From: Cupriavidus pauculus
GTDB lineage: Bacteria > Pseudomonadota > Gammaproteobacteria > Burkholderiales > Burkholderiaceae
Assembly: GCF_022179805.1 (NCBI RefSeq)
Contig: NZ_BPUO01000007.1
Coordinates: 419,947 to 483,946, forward strand
Direction of reading: 5' to 3'
Length of the DNA: 64,000 nt
A program made the translations under genes and the position numbers. Shown here one piece after another: positions 26,209 through 35,603 of the stretch. How positions within the stretch are numbered: the first letter of the stretch is position 1; every line of letters begins with the position of its first letter. Below the pieces are notes generated by a model that worked only from the letters and a program-made list of their open reading frames with translations, ran no database searches and was not told where the DNA came from.

Positions 26209-26420
26209 GGTGGGGCTCTCGGATGATCCTGCCCACCCGCGCGGTCACGGGGCCCGGTGACGATATAGGTATGTTTTTCGGTGTCACGCAGGTGGCGGCA
26301 CCGGTGCCCCGTGCCGTCCTCCACACCACCGGATCAGGCCGGCGGCGGGGCGGGAGACGACAGGTTGAAACTGATTTGCCCGGGGCTTGCCTGACGACTG
26401 CCCGGGCCGATACTTGCTAC

Positions 26421-27389
26421 TTACTTCGCCACGCCCAGTTCGCGCAGCGTCGCGCCCAGGCGCGCGGATTCCGCATCGACGAACTTGCCGAACTCGTCGC
26501 CGGTCAGCAGGAACGGCGTCCAGTCGTTCTTCTGCAGCGCGTCCTTCCAGACCTTGTTCTCGGTGCCCTTCACCACGGCGTCGATCAGCGCCTTGCGCTG
26601 GTCGGCGGTGATGCCGGGCGCGCCGTACACGCCGCGCCAGTTGTAGATCTCCACGTTGATACCCTGTTCCTTCAGCGTCGGGATATCGGCGGTGCGGTCC
26701 TTCGACGTCACGGCCAGCGCGCGCATCTTGCCGGTCTTGATGAACGGCAGGAATTCGGAGACGCCGGCGATGCCCACGGTCACATGACCGCCGAGAATCG
26801 ACGCCGAGGCCTCGCCGCCGCCCTGGAACGGCACGTAGTTGATCTTCTTCGGATCCACGCCGATGTCCTTGGCGATCAGGCCGGCCAGGATGTGGTCGAT
26901 CGAACCCTTCGAGCCACCGCCCCAGCTGACGCTGCCCGGATTGGCCTTGAGCTGCGTGGTCAGGTCCTTCATGGACTTGATCGGCGAGCTGGCCGGTACC
27001 GTGATGACCATCGTGTCGGCGAACAGGCGTGCGATCGGCGTGGCGTTCTTGAGCGTCACCGGCGGATGGTTGGTCTCGATGGCGCCCACCATCACCGCAC
27101 CGGTCACGATCATCGCGTTGGGGTTGCCCTTGTCGGTGTTCACGAACTGCGTGAGGCCGATGGTGCCACCCGCGCCGCCCTTGTTGTCGTAGGACGCCGT
27201 CTTGGCCGTGCCGGCAGCCACCATGGCCGCGCCGATCGAGCGGCCGGTCTGGTCGTAGCCGCCGCCGGGGTTGGCGCCGATCATCACCTTGAGGCTGTCG
27301 ACGGCATAGGCGGGGGCAGCCACCACTGCTGCGGCCAGTGCGGCCGAAGCGGCGAAGACATGGGTAAAGCGGGCAAGCGTGCGAGGCAT
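26421..27389 (-). CDS. tctC: Bug/TctC-family periplasmic solute-binding protein
   Basis: 322 aa. A signal peptide (about 1-29, ending PAYA) precedes a two-lobed binding protein with the family motif IGANPGGGYDQTGRSIGAAM and the ligand-loop segments DNKGGAGGTIGLTQF and VSWGGGSKGSIDHILAGLIAK. Bug proteins bind citrate, tricarboxylates, aromatic acids or amino acids; the ligand cannot be read from sequence. 212 bp separate it from tctB, more than usual. The TctE/TctD-like two-component genes at 41.7-44.1 kb are its likely regulators (inference). Confidence 0.93.
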   Translation of the reverse strand: MPRTLARFTHVFAASAALAAAVVAAPAYAVDSLKVMIGANPGGGYDQTGRSIGAAMVAAGTAKTASYDNKGGAGGTIGLTQFVNTDKGNPNAMIVTGAVMVGAIETNHPPVTLKNATPIARLFADTMVITVPASSPIKSMKDLTTQLKANPGSVSWGGGSKGSIDHILAGLIAKDIGVDPKKINYVPFQGGGEASASILGGHVTVGIAGVSEFLPFIKTGKMRALAVTSKDRTADIPTLKEQGINVEIYNWRGVYGAPGITADQRKALIDAVVKGTENKVWKDALQKNDWTPFLLTGDEFGKFVDAESARLGATLRELGVAK

Positions 27390-27839
27390 CGCGTGTCTCC
27401 TGTCTTATTGGAATGTTTTGGGTGTGCGTTCGAATCTGGCTGCGGTCTCCGGACCATGCAGGTACAGCAACCAGCCATGGCACGGATTCTAGAAGCGCGA
27501 AACTGTCAAAACCCTGTCAAAACGACAGCTTCTGCGTCGGGGTTTACGTGGTGTTGTCTGCTTTGTCTGCCGTGGCGCACGTCGGGCACGCTGTCGTTTT
27601 TTGGCATCGACAGGGGCGCCAGATCTGATCTGCACATCTTTGACTTGGCGCACGTCTGACATCTCACTACGATTGACCTCGGTTGCCTGCCGCACAGACT
27701 TCGGCGCGGACAGGCCAGCCGGCAGTGCAATGACATGGACCGTCGCACAACGATGCGACGGCCAGTTCGGGAATTTTTTGGGAAGTTTTTTCGGGTAGTT
27801 TGGGTGCAGCAGACAAATAAGATGTCTCAGGGGTCAATC
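27390..27839. other. 450 bp divergent intergenic region
   Basis: No convincing gene. It must hold the tctC promoter (minus) and that of the plus-strand gene at 27840. A direct repeat CTGTCAAAAC occurs twice with 1 bp between copies (27503-27512 and 27514-27523), a possible operator. The remainder shows nothing I recognise. Confidence 0.5.
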
Positions 27840-28334
27840 ATGGATACAACGATCAAGGCGTCGGACGGCTGGCCGCCGGAATTCGAGGCAGGGGCCGATC
27901 GCGGCCTGTGGAAGAGCACGGTCGCCGCCGCCAACCAGGCGCTGGAAGCGGCCAAGGGCATGCAGGCGGCAGTGGGGCAGACGCTCAAGCTGCAGCACAA
28001 GATCATGGCGTTGCGCGACGAACTGCATCGCGCCGAAGCCGAGCGCGACATGTACCGCGACCTGCATGCGCGCACCGTCGACGAACTCAATCACACGCTC
28101 GACCTGAGTCCCGCCGAATGGCAGCGCCTGCGTGCCGACAACGAGACGCTGCAGATTCGCCATCGGGCCTACAAGCTGCTGGTACAGCATTACGCGCGCG
28201 CCGGCATGGCGATCGATCCCGCCACGTTTGCCGAGCAGCGCAGCCGCGTGCAGCAACACATCCTGTTCCAGCGCCGCAAGGGCATTCCGGTGTCGGTCAT
28301 CACGGCCGACGACATCGCTTTCCTGTTGCGTTAA
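27840..28334 (+). CDS. Hypothetical coiled-coil protein
   Basis: 164 aa, no signal peptide or membrane segment. Residues about 30-100 are rich in Ala, Leu, Glu, Arg and Lys in a heptad-like pattern (KLQHKIMALRDELHRAEAERDMYRDLHARTVDEL), so a coiled coil is likely; the C-terminal part is mixed. An AGGGG ribosome-binding site 7 nt upstream supports ATG 27840 over two upstream Met codons. It stands alone, convergent with a diguanylate cyclase 16 bp away. I do not recognise the family. Confidence 0.75.
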   Translation: MDTTIKASDGWPPEFEAGADRGLWKSTVAAANQALEAAKGMQAAVGQTLKLQHKIMALRDELHRAEAERDMYRDLHARTVDELNHTLDLSPAEWQRLRADNETLQIRHRAYKLLVQHYARAGMAIDPATFAEQRSRVQQHILFQRRKGIPVSVITADDIAFLLR

Positions 28335-28350
28335 GCGTCCGAGGAGTCGG

Positions 28351-30117
28351 TCATGAACTGCCTTGTCCCGGGATTGGCGGCGCCGCAGTATTGCCGTCCG
28401 GCGCATCAGCCGCGTGCACCTGGTTTCGACCCGCTTGCTTGGCGGCATATAGACGGCGGTCGGCCGTCGCCAACATGGCGTCGAGTGTCGGGCAATCGTC
28501 GGTCACGGCTTCTGCGACGCCAATCGATACAGTGAAGCGAATGCGTCCGTCGCCCGCCCCGGGCGGCGGCGCATCGGCCGCGGGTTCCACCAACGCGGCC
28601 TGCACAGCCACGCGCAGCCGCTCGGCCGTCGTCGTGGCATCGGCCAGCGAGGTGCCGGGCAGCAGCACCGCGAATTCCTCGCCGCCAAGCCGCGCGGGCA
28701 GATCGATCTCGCGCAGGTTGCCACGCAGCACGGCGGCCAGTGCCACCAGTACGTTGTCGCCGCTGGCATGGCCCCAGGTGTCGTTCACACGCTTGAAGAA
28801 ATCGATGTCGACCATCAGCATCGACATCGGCCCGCCATCGCGCCGGCGCCGGCCCGATTCCTTGCGGAACTGCTCGCCAAAATGCCGGCGATTGGCCAGC
28901 TTCGTGAGCGGGTCGGTATCGGCCAGCATCTGCAGCTTGGCGCCTGCGGCCAGGTAGTGGCCGAACAGCAGCGTCACCACGCGCAGCGTGACGAACATCA
29001 GCAGCGGCAGCCCCAGCCAGATGGCCAGCAGCGGCGCGCTGGTGCGCTGGAGAATGGCAAGCAGCAGGTCGCCATCGCTGAGCGTATCGACCAGCAGCCA
29101 GTTGCCCTGCTGTCCCACGCGCTGGAAGAACAGATACTCCCCGCCCACGTGGCGCATGCCCTCGCCGGCCTTGAACAGGTCCGGCAGCGAGACGCTGCGC
29201 CATTTGGGCCCGACATGGTCGGGCCAGCGCAGATCCACGCGGACGTTGTGCTGGTTTGACGCGATGATGACGCCATGCCGGTCCAGCAGGTATCGCGAGT
29301 ACGTGTCGTCGGGCGATCCGATCAGCTCGCGCAGGCGCGGCAGTTCGACATCGAGCGCCACCACGCCCCGGAACCGCTGCGCCACGTAAAGCGGAATCGC
29401 CAGCGTGGTGCGTTTCTGGGTGCTTTCGAACTGTGTATAGACTGGCGTCCAGCGAATCTCGCGCGAGACGTCGCGGTCGGGCAGCATGTCACGGTAGTAG
29501 GCGATGTCGTTGAAGCGGCGAATCAGCGCGGGCGCCTTCTCGGGTGCCATCGTGGGGTAGGTCACGTACAGGCCGTTGCTCGAGATGAAGCTGACATTGC
29601 CCTCGGCGCTCGATCCGTCGCTGCGGTGACTGAGGCCCAGCAGGTGGCTGAGCTGCTTGGCCGCGTACAGGTCGGCGCGCAGGTCGGCATCGCGGCGCTC
29701 GAAGCCGCTCAGGTTCTTGAGCGTATCGGGAGACACGCCCACCACCGGGGCGTCGCCCAGCGGTACCGGCATCTGCCAGATGGGCTCGTTGCGCGCCAGG
29801 AACGCCTGTTCGATCGCCGGATCGGTCTGGGCCTCGCCGCGCTCCTGGATCGTGATCAGTTGCTGCGCGTAGTCGCGCAAGAAGACCAGCTTGAAGCGTT
29901 CGGCGGAAAACACCGCTTCCACGCCCAGCGCGCGCAATGCCAGTTCGTGCTGGCGCGAATACAGCACGCGTTCGCGCAGCAGGTACAGGTCCCGCACGCC
30001 GACGATGAACATCAGCACCATGGCGATGGCAAATCCCACCACCACTACCCGCTGCGGGTGCATGAGCGCTGCACGCGGCAGCCAGCGCGGCCCCGGCAGC
30101 ATCTTGCGCCATGACAT
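28351..30117 (-). CDS. Membrane diguanylate cyclase (dCache-type sensor + GGDEF)
   Basis: 588 aa. An N-terminal membrane helix (about 20-42), a periplasmic sensory region of ~290 residues with Cache-like character (YVTYPTMAPEKAPALIRRF; DRHGVIIASNQHNVRV) and a second helix (about 355-380) precede the GGDEF domain (DTDPLTKLANRRHF...VDIDFFKRVNDTWGHASGD). The active site is GGEEF and an intact inhibitory site RxxD (REID) lies five residues before it, so the enzyme should make cyclic di-GMP and be product-inhibited. The ATG at 30117 follows GGGGAG by 7 nt. Monocistronic. Confidence 0.93.
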   Translation of the reverse strand: MSWRKMLPGPRWLPRAALMHPQRVVVVGFAIAMVLMFIVGVRDLYLLRERVLYSRQHELALRALGVEAVFSAERFKLVFLRDYAQQLITIQERGEAQTDPAIEQAFLARNEPIWQMPVPLGDAPVVGVSPDTLKNLSGFERRDADLRADLYAAKQLSHLLGLSHRSDGSSAEGNVSFISSNGLYVTYPTMAPEKAPALIRRFNDIAYYRDMLPDRDVSREIRWTPVYTQFESTQKRTTLAIPLYVAQRFRGVVALDVELPRLRELIGSPDDTYSRYLLDRHGVIIASNQHNVRVDLRWPDHVGPKWRSVSLPDLFKAGEGMRHVGGEYLFFQRVGQQGNWLLVDTLSDGDLLLAILQRTSAPLLAIWLGLPLLMFVTLRVVTLLFGHYLAAGAKLQMLADTDPLTKLANRRHFGEQFRKESGRRRRDGGPMSMLMVDIDFFKRVNDTWGHASGDNVLVALAAVLRGNLREIDLPARLGGEEFAVLLPGTSLADATTTAERLRVAVQAALVEPAADAPPPGAGDGRIRFTVSIGVAEAVTDDCPTLDAMLATADRRLYAAKQAGRNQVHAADAPDGNTAAPPIPGQGSS

Positions 30118-30293
30118 CGAAGGTCTCCCCGGCAAGGCCCGCCCGTGGGGCGGACAGTGCGACGACTATCCTGCGACTTCGCTCGCCGTCTCGTCGGTAT
30201 CGGCCGGCACAGTGTAGAACAGCCACGAGACGCTAGCTATCCCGGCCGCCTGACGCATGTCAGGCGCACCGGCGCCGGGCCGTATATCGCTAA

Positions 30294-31487
30294 TCAGTGA
30301 CGCTCGGTACGGAAGTAGAGCAGGGCCACGGCCGGCAGCGCAAAGCCGATCCAGCTCGCCAGCGGCCAGCCGCCGCGCGCATAGGCCCAGGCGCCGGCCG
30401 TCGACCCGATCGCACCGCCTACGAAGAAGATGGCCATGTACAGGCCGTTGAGCCGGCTGCGATGGTGGTCTGACAGCGACAGGATCGCGCGCTGGCCGAT
30501 CACGAGGTTGGTCGATACCGCGAAGTCCAGCAGGATGGCCGCAACGGTCAGAGACAGCAACGACAGCAGCGACCCCTCGTCACCCAGGCGGCTCAGCAGG
30601 AACGAACCCGCGCCCAGCGCCAGGGCCAGCGCGGTCATCTGCCGGGTGTGCCCACGGTCGGCATAGCGGCCTGCCATGGGCGCGGCAATCGCGCCCACCA
30701 CGCCAACCAGCGCGAAGATGGCAATGCCGGTCTGCGACATCCGGAATGCGGGGCCGGCCAGGTACAGCGGCGTGGTGGTCCAGAACAGGCTGAAGACACC
30801 GAACATCGCGGCCTGGTACGCCGCGCGGCGGCGCAGTATTGGCTGGGTACGCAGCAGATGGCCCATCGAGCGGAGCATCTCGGCGTAGTGCAGACCAGGC
30901 GCCGGATGCCGCTGCGGCAGCTTGCTGGCCAGCACGATGCCAAGCAGCACCATGGCCACGGCCGATGCGGCAAAAATCGCATGCCAGCCGAACAGGCTGG
31001 ACACCAGGCTCGATACCGGGCGCGCCAGCATGATGCCCATCAGCAGTCCGCTGGTGACGTTGCCCACCGCGCGTCCGCGCGCGTGCTCGGGCGCCAGGTG
31101 CGCCGCGAACGGCACCAGCACCTGCACGGCCACCGAGCACAGCCCGATCGCGCAGCCTGCAATCAGGAATACGCTGGCGTGCGTAGCCAGTGCCGCGGCC
31201 AGCAGGGCCACCGCGCAGCCGCCTACCAGCACCAGCACGAGCCGGCGGTTTTCGACGATGTCACCCAGCGGCACCAGCAGCAGCAGCCCCAGGCAATAGC
31301 CGATCTGCACCAGCGTCACGATCAGGCCGGCGATTTCCGGCGACAGCTGCAACGCGTGCGCGATCGGTCCGATCAGCGGCTGCGCGTAGTACAGGTTGGC
31401 GACGATCATGCCGGCGGCCACGGCCAGCAAGGGCGTGATCCAGGCGGCGGGCGCGGCGGCGCGTTGGGCGGAGGAGGTGGTGGTCAT
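30294..31487 (-). CDS. MFS efflux transporter (DHA1-like)
   Basis: 397 aa with about 12 membrane helices. The first helix pair carries ANLYYAQPLIGPIAHALQLSPEIAGLIVTLVQIGYCLGLLLLVPLGDIVENRRL, with the G-x-L-x-D-x-x-x-R type loop between helices 2 and 3; the related central loop reads GRYADRGHTRQ. This subgroup (AraJ/YnfM-like) usually exports small molecules. The substrate cannot be predicted. No obvious operon partner. Confidence 0.88.
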   Translation of the reverse strand: MTTTSSAQRAAAPAAWITPLLAVAAGMIVANLYYAQPLIGPIAHALQLSPEIAGLIVTLVQIGYCLGLLLLVPLGDIVENRRLVLVLVGGCAVALLAAALATHASVFLIAGCAIGLCSVAVQVLVPFAAHLAPEHARGRAVGNVTSGLLMGIMLARPVSSLVSSLFGWHAIFAASAVAMVLLGIVLASKLPQRHPAPGLHYAEMLRSMGHLLRTQPILRRRAAYQAAMFGVFSLFWTTTPLYLAGPAFRMSQTGIAIFALVGVVGAIAAPMAGRYADRGHTRQMTALALALGAGSFLLSRLGDEGSLLSLLSLTVAAILLDFAVSTNLVIGQRAILSLSDHHRSRLNGLYMAIFFVGGAIGSTAGAWAYARGGWPLASWIGFALPAVALLYFRTERH

Positions 31488-31604
31488 GGGGCGGAAGCGG
31501 GGGCAGGGCGCTTATCGGTCGACGCCCATGGAAGCGGCCGATTCTACCGGGAGCTAGATAGGGACGTTTGGCGCAGGGGCATTGCCGCGCCAGGTGCCCG
31601 GCGC

Positions 31605-32777
31605 TCAGCCTTCCGGATCGTCGTCGAAATGAAACTCTTCCTGCACCGGCGCCGGATCGTCACCCTGTTCGGCGGCCGGCAGCAGGGCGCTGACCCGGAC
31701 CCCGAGCAGCCGGATACGCCGCTCCAGTGGAATGCGCTTCAGGCATTCGGTGGCGCCGCGCCGAATCGCCGCGCCATCTGCGGTATGGGCGGTCATCGTC
31801 AGATCGCGCGTGACCGTGCGAAAGTCGTCAAAGCGCAGCTTGATGCCCACCGTGCGACCCACATAGCCTTTGCGCCGCAGGTCGTCGGCCACGCGCATGC
31901 AAAGCTTCGTGAATTGCTCGGACAGCACCGGCCGGTCGGCGCGCGGGTGCAGGTCGCGCTCGAACGTGGTTTCGCGGCTCATCGACTTGGGCTCGGAGCT
32001 GACCACCACCTGGCGCTCGTCGCGGCCTTGCGCCACTTCCACCAGCCAGCCGGCATAGTTGCGGCCAAAATGGGCCTGCAGCAGCGCCAGGTCGGCTTCG
32101 GCCAGGTCACCCACGGTATCGATGCCGATGGCCTGCAGCTTCTCGGCCGCCTTCGGCCCGATGCCGTTGACCTTGCGGGCCGGCAGCGGCCAGATGCGCG
32201 TGGGGATGTCGGCCGGCGTCAGGATGGTCAGGCCATTCGGCTTGTCGAGCTCGGAGCCGATCTTGGCCAGCAGCTTGTTCGGCGCCACGCAAATCGAGCA
32301 GGTAAGCCCCGTGGCCTCATGGACCGCAGCCTTGATACGGCCCGCCACATCGTGCGGCTCGCCCTCGATATCAGTCATATCGATATATATCTCATCGATA
32401 CCACGGTCTTCTATTTGTCCCGTGAATTCTCTGACGGCTGCCTTGAACAGTCCCGAGTAGCGGCGGTACGCGTCGAAGTCGGTCGGCAGCAGGAAGGCAT
32501 CGGGTGCCAGCTTGGCAGCCTTCATCATGCCCATGGCCGAGAACACGCCCAGGGCCCGAGCCTCGTAGGTCGACGTGGTCACCACGCCCCGGCCCACGTA
32601 GTCGCGCAGCCTGGCGTAGCGCCGCGAGCCATCGGGCAGGACTTCCGGCACGGCGTTCCGGCCGCCACCAATCACCACGGCATGGCCGCGCAGATCGGGG
32701 TAGCGCAGCAATTCCACCGACGCGTAGAACGCGTCCATGTCGAGATGGGCAATGCGCCGGGCGCCGGTGGGAGACAT
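31605..32777 (-). CDS. dinB: DNA polymerase IV
   Basis: 390 aa Y-family translesion polymerase. The N-terminal palm has HLDMDAFYASVE (first metal Asp) and the acidic pair in GIDEIYIDMTDIEG; APNKLLAKIGSELDKPNG is in the palm/thumb region, the thumb HhH motif is VNGIGPKAAEKLQAIGI, and the little-finger domain follows from ~245. The C-terminus ends QEEFHFDDDPEG, which may include a beta-clamp-binding peptide (QEEFHF). A near-perfect LexA box lies 22 bp upstream, so it is SOS-induced. Confidence 0.95.
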   Translation of the reverse strand: MSPTGARRIAHLDMDAFYASVELLRYPDLRGHAVVIGGGRNAVPEVLPDGSRRYARLRDYVGRGVVTTSTYEARALGVFSAMGMMKAAKLAPDAFLLPTDFDAYRRYSGLFKAAVREFTGQIEDRGIDEIYIDMTDIEGEPHDVAGRIKAAVHEATGLTCSICVAPNKLLAKIGSELDKPNGLTILTPADIPTRIWPLPARKVNGIGPKAAEKLQAIGIDTVGDLAEADLALLQAHFGRNYAGWLVEVAQGRDERQVVVSSEPKSMSRETTFERDLHPRADRPVLSEQFTKLCMRVADDLRRKGYVGRTVGIKLRFDDFRTVTRDLTMTAHTADGAAIRRGATECLKRIPLERRIRLLGVRVSALLPAAEQGDDPAPVQEEFHFDDDPEG

Positions 32778-32799
32778 AAAAGAGGAAAGGGCGTCTTGA

Positions 32800-32819
32800 T
32801 ACTGTACAAACGTACAGTA
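32800..32819. promoter_or_regulatory. LexA (SOS) box upstream of dinB
   Basis: TACTGTACAAACGTACAGTA matches the CTGT-N8-ACAG SOS-box pattern perfectly, with the extra flanking TA/TA seen in strong E. coli boxes. It lies 22 bp before the dinB start codon. Confidence 0.9.
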
Positions 32820-32890
32820 TAGTGCGGCGCCCTGAATTACGAAACAGGCACCGGATCGTCTAGATTATTCCCTGTAAAAATAATCATCCG

Positions 32891-33802
32891 TCAAATTTCC
32901 GCAGTTTCATTTTTCGTATCGATGACTCGCTTCTGCGCCAGGTGGCTGACCAGCAAACCCTCCACCGCATAGATCGCCAGCGAGATCCAGATCAGCGCAT
33001 AGCCGATCTGCTTCTGTGCCGGGAACGGCTCGTGATAGAGCCAGATGCCGAGAATCAGCTGGATGGTCGGCCCGGCGTACTGGAGCAGGCCCAGCAGCGA
33101 CAGCGGAATCCGGCGGGCACCGGCCGCGAAGAACAGCAGCGGCACAGCGGTGACCGGACCGGCGAGCAGCAGCAGGATCTGCGTACCCGTCGCTGCGCTG
33201 CGCGTGGTGTCCTGGCCAGTCATGACCAGGAACCCCAGGGCCGCTGCAGCCACAGGGAACAGGATCAGCGTTTCCAGCGACAGGCCTTCCAGCGCCCCCA
33301 ACGCGCCGGTCTTGCGCAGCAGGCCGTAGCCACCGAACGACGCCGCCAGCCCCAGTGCGATCCAAGGCAGTTGCCCCGCCGACCAGGTCAGCCAGAGCAC
33401 CCCGGCGGCGGCGATGGCAATCGACACCCACTGCACCGGGCGCAGCCGCTCGTGCAGCAGCAATACGCCCAGCAGCACGCTGAACAGCGGGTTGATGAAG
33501 TACCCCAGGCTGGCATCGACCACCCGGTCGGCCGAGACCGCCCAGATATAGAGGAACCAGTTGCAGCACAGCAGTCCCGCGCTGGCCGCGAAGTTCAGGA
33601 TCAGCCGTGGATTGGCCGCCACCTCGCGCAGCCAGCCAAAATGGCGCCGCCACAGCAGGATCGCACCCAGGAATACCAGCGACCACACCATGCGGTGGAG
33701 CAGGATTTCCAGCGGCGCCACGCCATGCAGGGATTTGATATAGAGGGGCAGCAGCCCCCAGATGATGTACGCCAGGAGCGCGTAGAGAATGCCGAGTTGC
33801 AT
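32891..33802 (-). CDS. rarD: RarD-family EamA transporter
   Basis: 303 aa with ten predicted membrane helices in two EamA halves. The N-terminus LGILYALLAYIIWGLLPLYIKSL and the segment LHRMVWSLVFLGAILLW are characteristic of RarD. RarD proteins are associated with chloramphenicol tolerance in Pseudomonas; the natural substrate is unclear. I chose MQLGILYALL as start since homologues begin there; an ATG 17 codons upstream is possible. Confidence 0.9.
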   Translation of the reverse strand: MQLGILYALLAYIIWGLLPLYIKSLHGVAPLEILLHRMVWSLVFLGAILLWRRHFGWLREVAANPRLILNFAASAGLLCCNWFLYIWAVSADRVVDASLGYFINPLFSVLLGVLLLHERLRPVQWVSIAIAAAGVLWLTWSAGQLPWIALGLAASFGGYGLLRKTGALGALEGLSLETLILFPVAAAALGFLVMTGQDTTRSAATGTQILLLLAGPVTAVPLLFFAAGARRIPLSLLGLLQYAGPTIQLILGIWLYHEPFPAQKQIGYALIWISLAIYAVEGLLVSHLAQKRVIDTKNETAEI

Positions 33803-33856
33803 TGGGAATTTTCCCGGGTAGATGTCCGGTTGTGGGGCGGATTCTACCGGCAACGG

Positions 33857-34318
33857 CTAATCGGGGTTCGGGGTGTCCCTCGTATCGAATCGGGCTGTCA
33901 GTTCGAGCTTCCTGGGTAACTGCCCTGGGCCGTTATCCATATAGACGACATTCCTGAACCGGTAGACGCGGCCGCTCAGTGCCAGCACGACCCGGCCGCC
34001 TTCCATCCGCACCGAAGCTTCCTGGTTGTCGGCCATCAGCACAGGGTCCTGCCGCGAGAGGGCCTTGACCAGATCGGCGCCAGCAGTCCCGTCCGTGCCG
34101 CTCGTCAGGTAGGAGCGATAGACCGACGATGTGGTGGCGTTGCCGCCTTGCCACTCCGTCACATAGAGATGCAGATCGTCGGCCAGACGCCACTCGGCCA
34201 CGAGCCGGCTGTCTGCGGCGACACGGGTATCGGAAGTCAGATACCGCTCCAGGCCCGCGCCGCCCAACGTCAGCGCTAACAGAACGGTAACGGCCAGGTG
34301 GATATGCTTGATGCCCAT
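33857..34318 (-). CDS. Hypothetical membrane-anchored or secreted protein
   Basis: 153 aa. A single N-terminal hydrophobic segment (about 6-24, IHLAVTVLLALTLGGAGL) could be a signal anchor; the rest is soluble, beta-rich in character, without recognisable motifs or cysteines. It is on the same strand as rarD and ends 54 bp before its start codon, so the two may be co-transcribed. No family recognised. Confidence 0.7.
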   Translation of the reverse strand: MGIKHIHLAVTVLLALTLGGAGLERYLTSDTRVAADSRLVAEWRLADDLHLYVTEWQGGNATTSSVYRSYLTSGTDGTAGADLVKALSRQDPVLMADNQEASVRMEGGRVVLALSGRVYRFRNVVYMDNGPGQLPRKLELTARFDTRDTPNPD

Positions 34319-34395
34319 TCAACGCGCGGACAGTTTCAACCGCCCAACAGAATAGGAGTCCGCGAGCTACCCTGTCCTGACGCTGCGCAAACAAA

Positions 34396-34427
34396 AACAC
34401 CCTGCGACCCGAAGGCCGCAGGGTGTT
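34396..34427 (-). terminator. Terminator of the TRAP binding-protein gene
   Basis: On the minus strand AACACCCTGCG / CGCAGGGTGTT forms an 11-bp stem followed by a T-rich tract, 37 bp past the stop codon of the gene at 34464-35603. Confidence 0.85.
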
Positions 34428-34463
34428 CCAGTCAGATCCCGCGCCGCGATGGCGGCGATTCGC

Positions 34464-35603
34464 TTACAGCTTGCGTGCGAAGCTGTACTGCGAGAAGGCC
34501 TGCTCGGCCACGTTGAACCAGGCGGCCTCGTTGTTGCGGAATACGCGCCAGTCGTCGAAGATCTTCTTGAACGATGCGTTCTTGGCGCTTTCCTCGGCGT
34601 ACGCGTCCTGCGTGGCCTTGAAGCACGCGTCCATGATCTCCTTCGAGAACGGACGCAGCTTCACGCCGTTTTCCAGCAGACGGGCCAGCGCCTGCGGGTT
34701 CACGGTGTCGTACTTGGCCATCATGTTCGTGTGGGCCTCGATGGTGGCCGTTTCCAGCGCGCGCTTGTACAGCTGCGGCAGCTTGTCGTACTCGGGTTGC
34801 GATGCGTAGAACGACAGCTGCGCGCTGCCTTCCCACCAGCCCGGGTAGTAGTAGTACGGGGCCACCTTGTAGAAGCCGAGCTTTTCGTCGTCGTACGGAC
34901 CCACCCATTCAGCGGCGTCGATCGTGCCCTTTTCCAGCGCGGGGTAGATGTCGCCGCCAGCGATCTGCTGCGGCACCACGCCCAGGCGCGACAGCACCAC
35001 GCCGGCAAACCCGGCCACGCGGTACTTCAGGCCTTGCAGGTCGGCCACGGTCTTGATTTCCTTGCGGAACCAGCCGCCCATCTGGGCGCAGGTGTTGCCG
35101 CCCATGAAGTTGACGACGTTGTATTCCTTGAAGAACTCGCGCATCAGCTTCATGCCGTTGCCCTGCATCATCCAGGCGTTCTGCTGGCGTGCGGTCAGGC
35201 CGAACGGAATCGTCGTGTCGAAGCACAGCGTCGGGTTCTTGCCAAAGTAGTAGTAGCCGGCCGTGTGGCCGATCTGCACGGTCTGGTTCTGCACGGCGTC
35301 CAGCACCTGCAGCCCCGGCACGATTTCACCGGCGGCAAACACCTTGATGTTGAACTTGCCGTCCGTCAGTTCCTTCACACGCTGGCTCAGCAGTTCGGCC
35401 GCGCCGTAGATGGTGTCCAGCGACTTCGGGAAGCTCGACGCCAGGCGCCATTCCACGGCCGGGTTGCTGCCGATCACCGCGGGCGCGCCCGGGGCGCTGG
35501 CCGACGCGGCGGGGGCGGCGGGCTTGTCTTCCTTGCCGCAGGCTGCAAGCGCACCGGTGGCTGCTACAGCCGAAGCCTTCAACAGGAAGGAACGACGTTC
35601 CAT
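34464..35603 (-). CDS. TRAP-type solute-binding protein (DctP/TakP-like), orphan
   Basis: 379 aa. The N-terminus MERRSFLLKASAVAATGALAACGK has both a Tat-like ERRSFL motif and a lipobox (LAAC), so it is probably an exported lipoprotein. The mature DctP-type domain shows WRLASSFPKSLDTIYGAAELLSQRV, GYYYFGKNPTLCFDTTIPFGLTARQQNAWM, and WVGPYDDEKLGFYKVAPYYYYPGWWEGSAQLSF, close to the 2-oxo-acid/lactate-binding TakP branch. The conserved Arg that pairs with the carboxylate is likely in GLKYRVAGFAG. No DctQ or DctM permease genes are next to it, so it must use a permease encoded elsewhere. Confidence 0.92.
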   Translation of the reverse strand: MERRSFLLKASAVAATGALAACGKEDKPAAPAASASAPGAPAVIGSNPAVEWRLASSFPKSLDTIYGAAELLSQRVKELTDGKFNIKVFAAGEIVPGLQVLDAVQNQTVQIGHTAGYYYFGKNPTLCFDTTIPFGLTARQQNAWMMQGNGMKLMREFFKEYNVVNFMGGNTCAQMGGWFRKEIKTVADLQGLKYRVAGFAGVVLSRLGVVPQQIAGGDIYPALEKGTIDAAEWVGPYDDEKLGFYKVAPYYYYPGWWEGSAQLSFYASQPEYDKLPQLYKRALETATIEAHTNMMAKYDTVNPQALARLLENGVKLRPFSKEIMDACFKATQDAYAEESAKNASFKKIFDDWRVFRNNEAAWFNVAEQAFSQYSFARKL

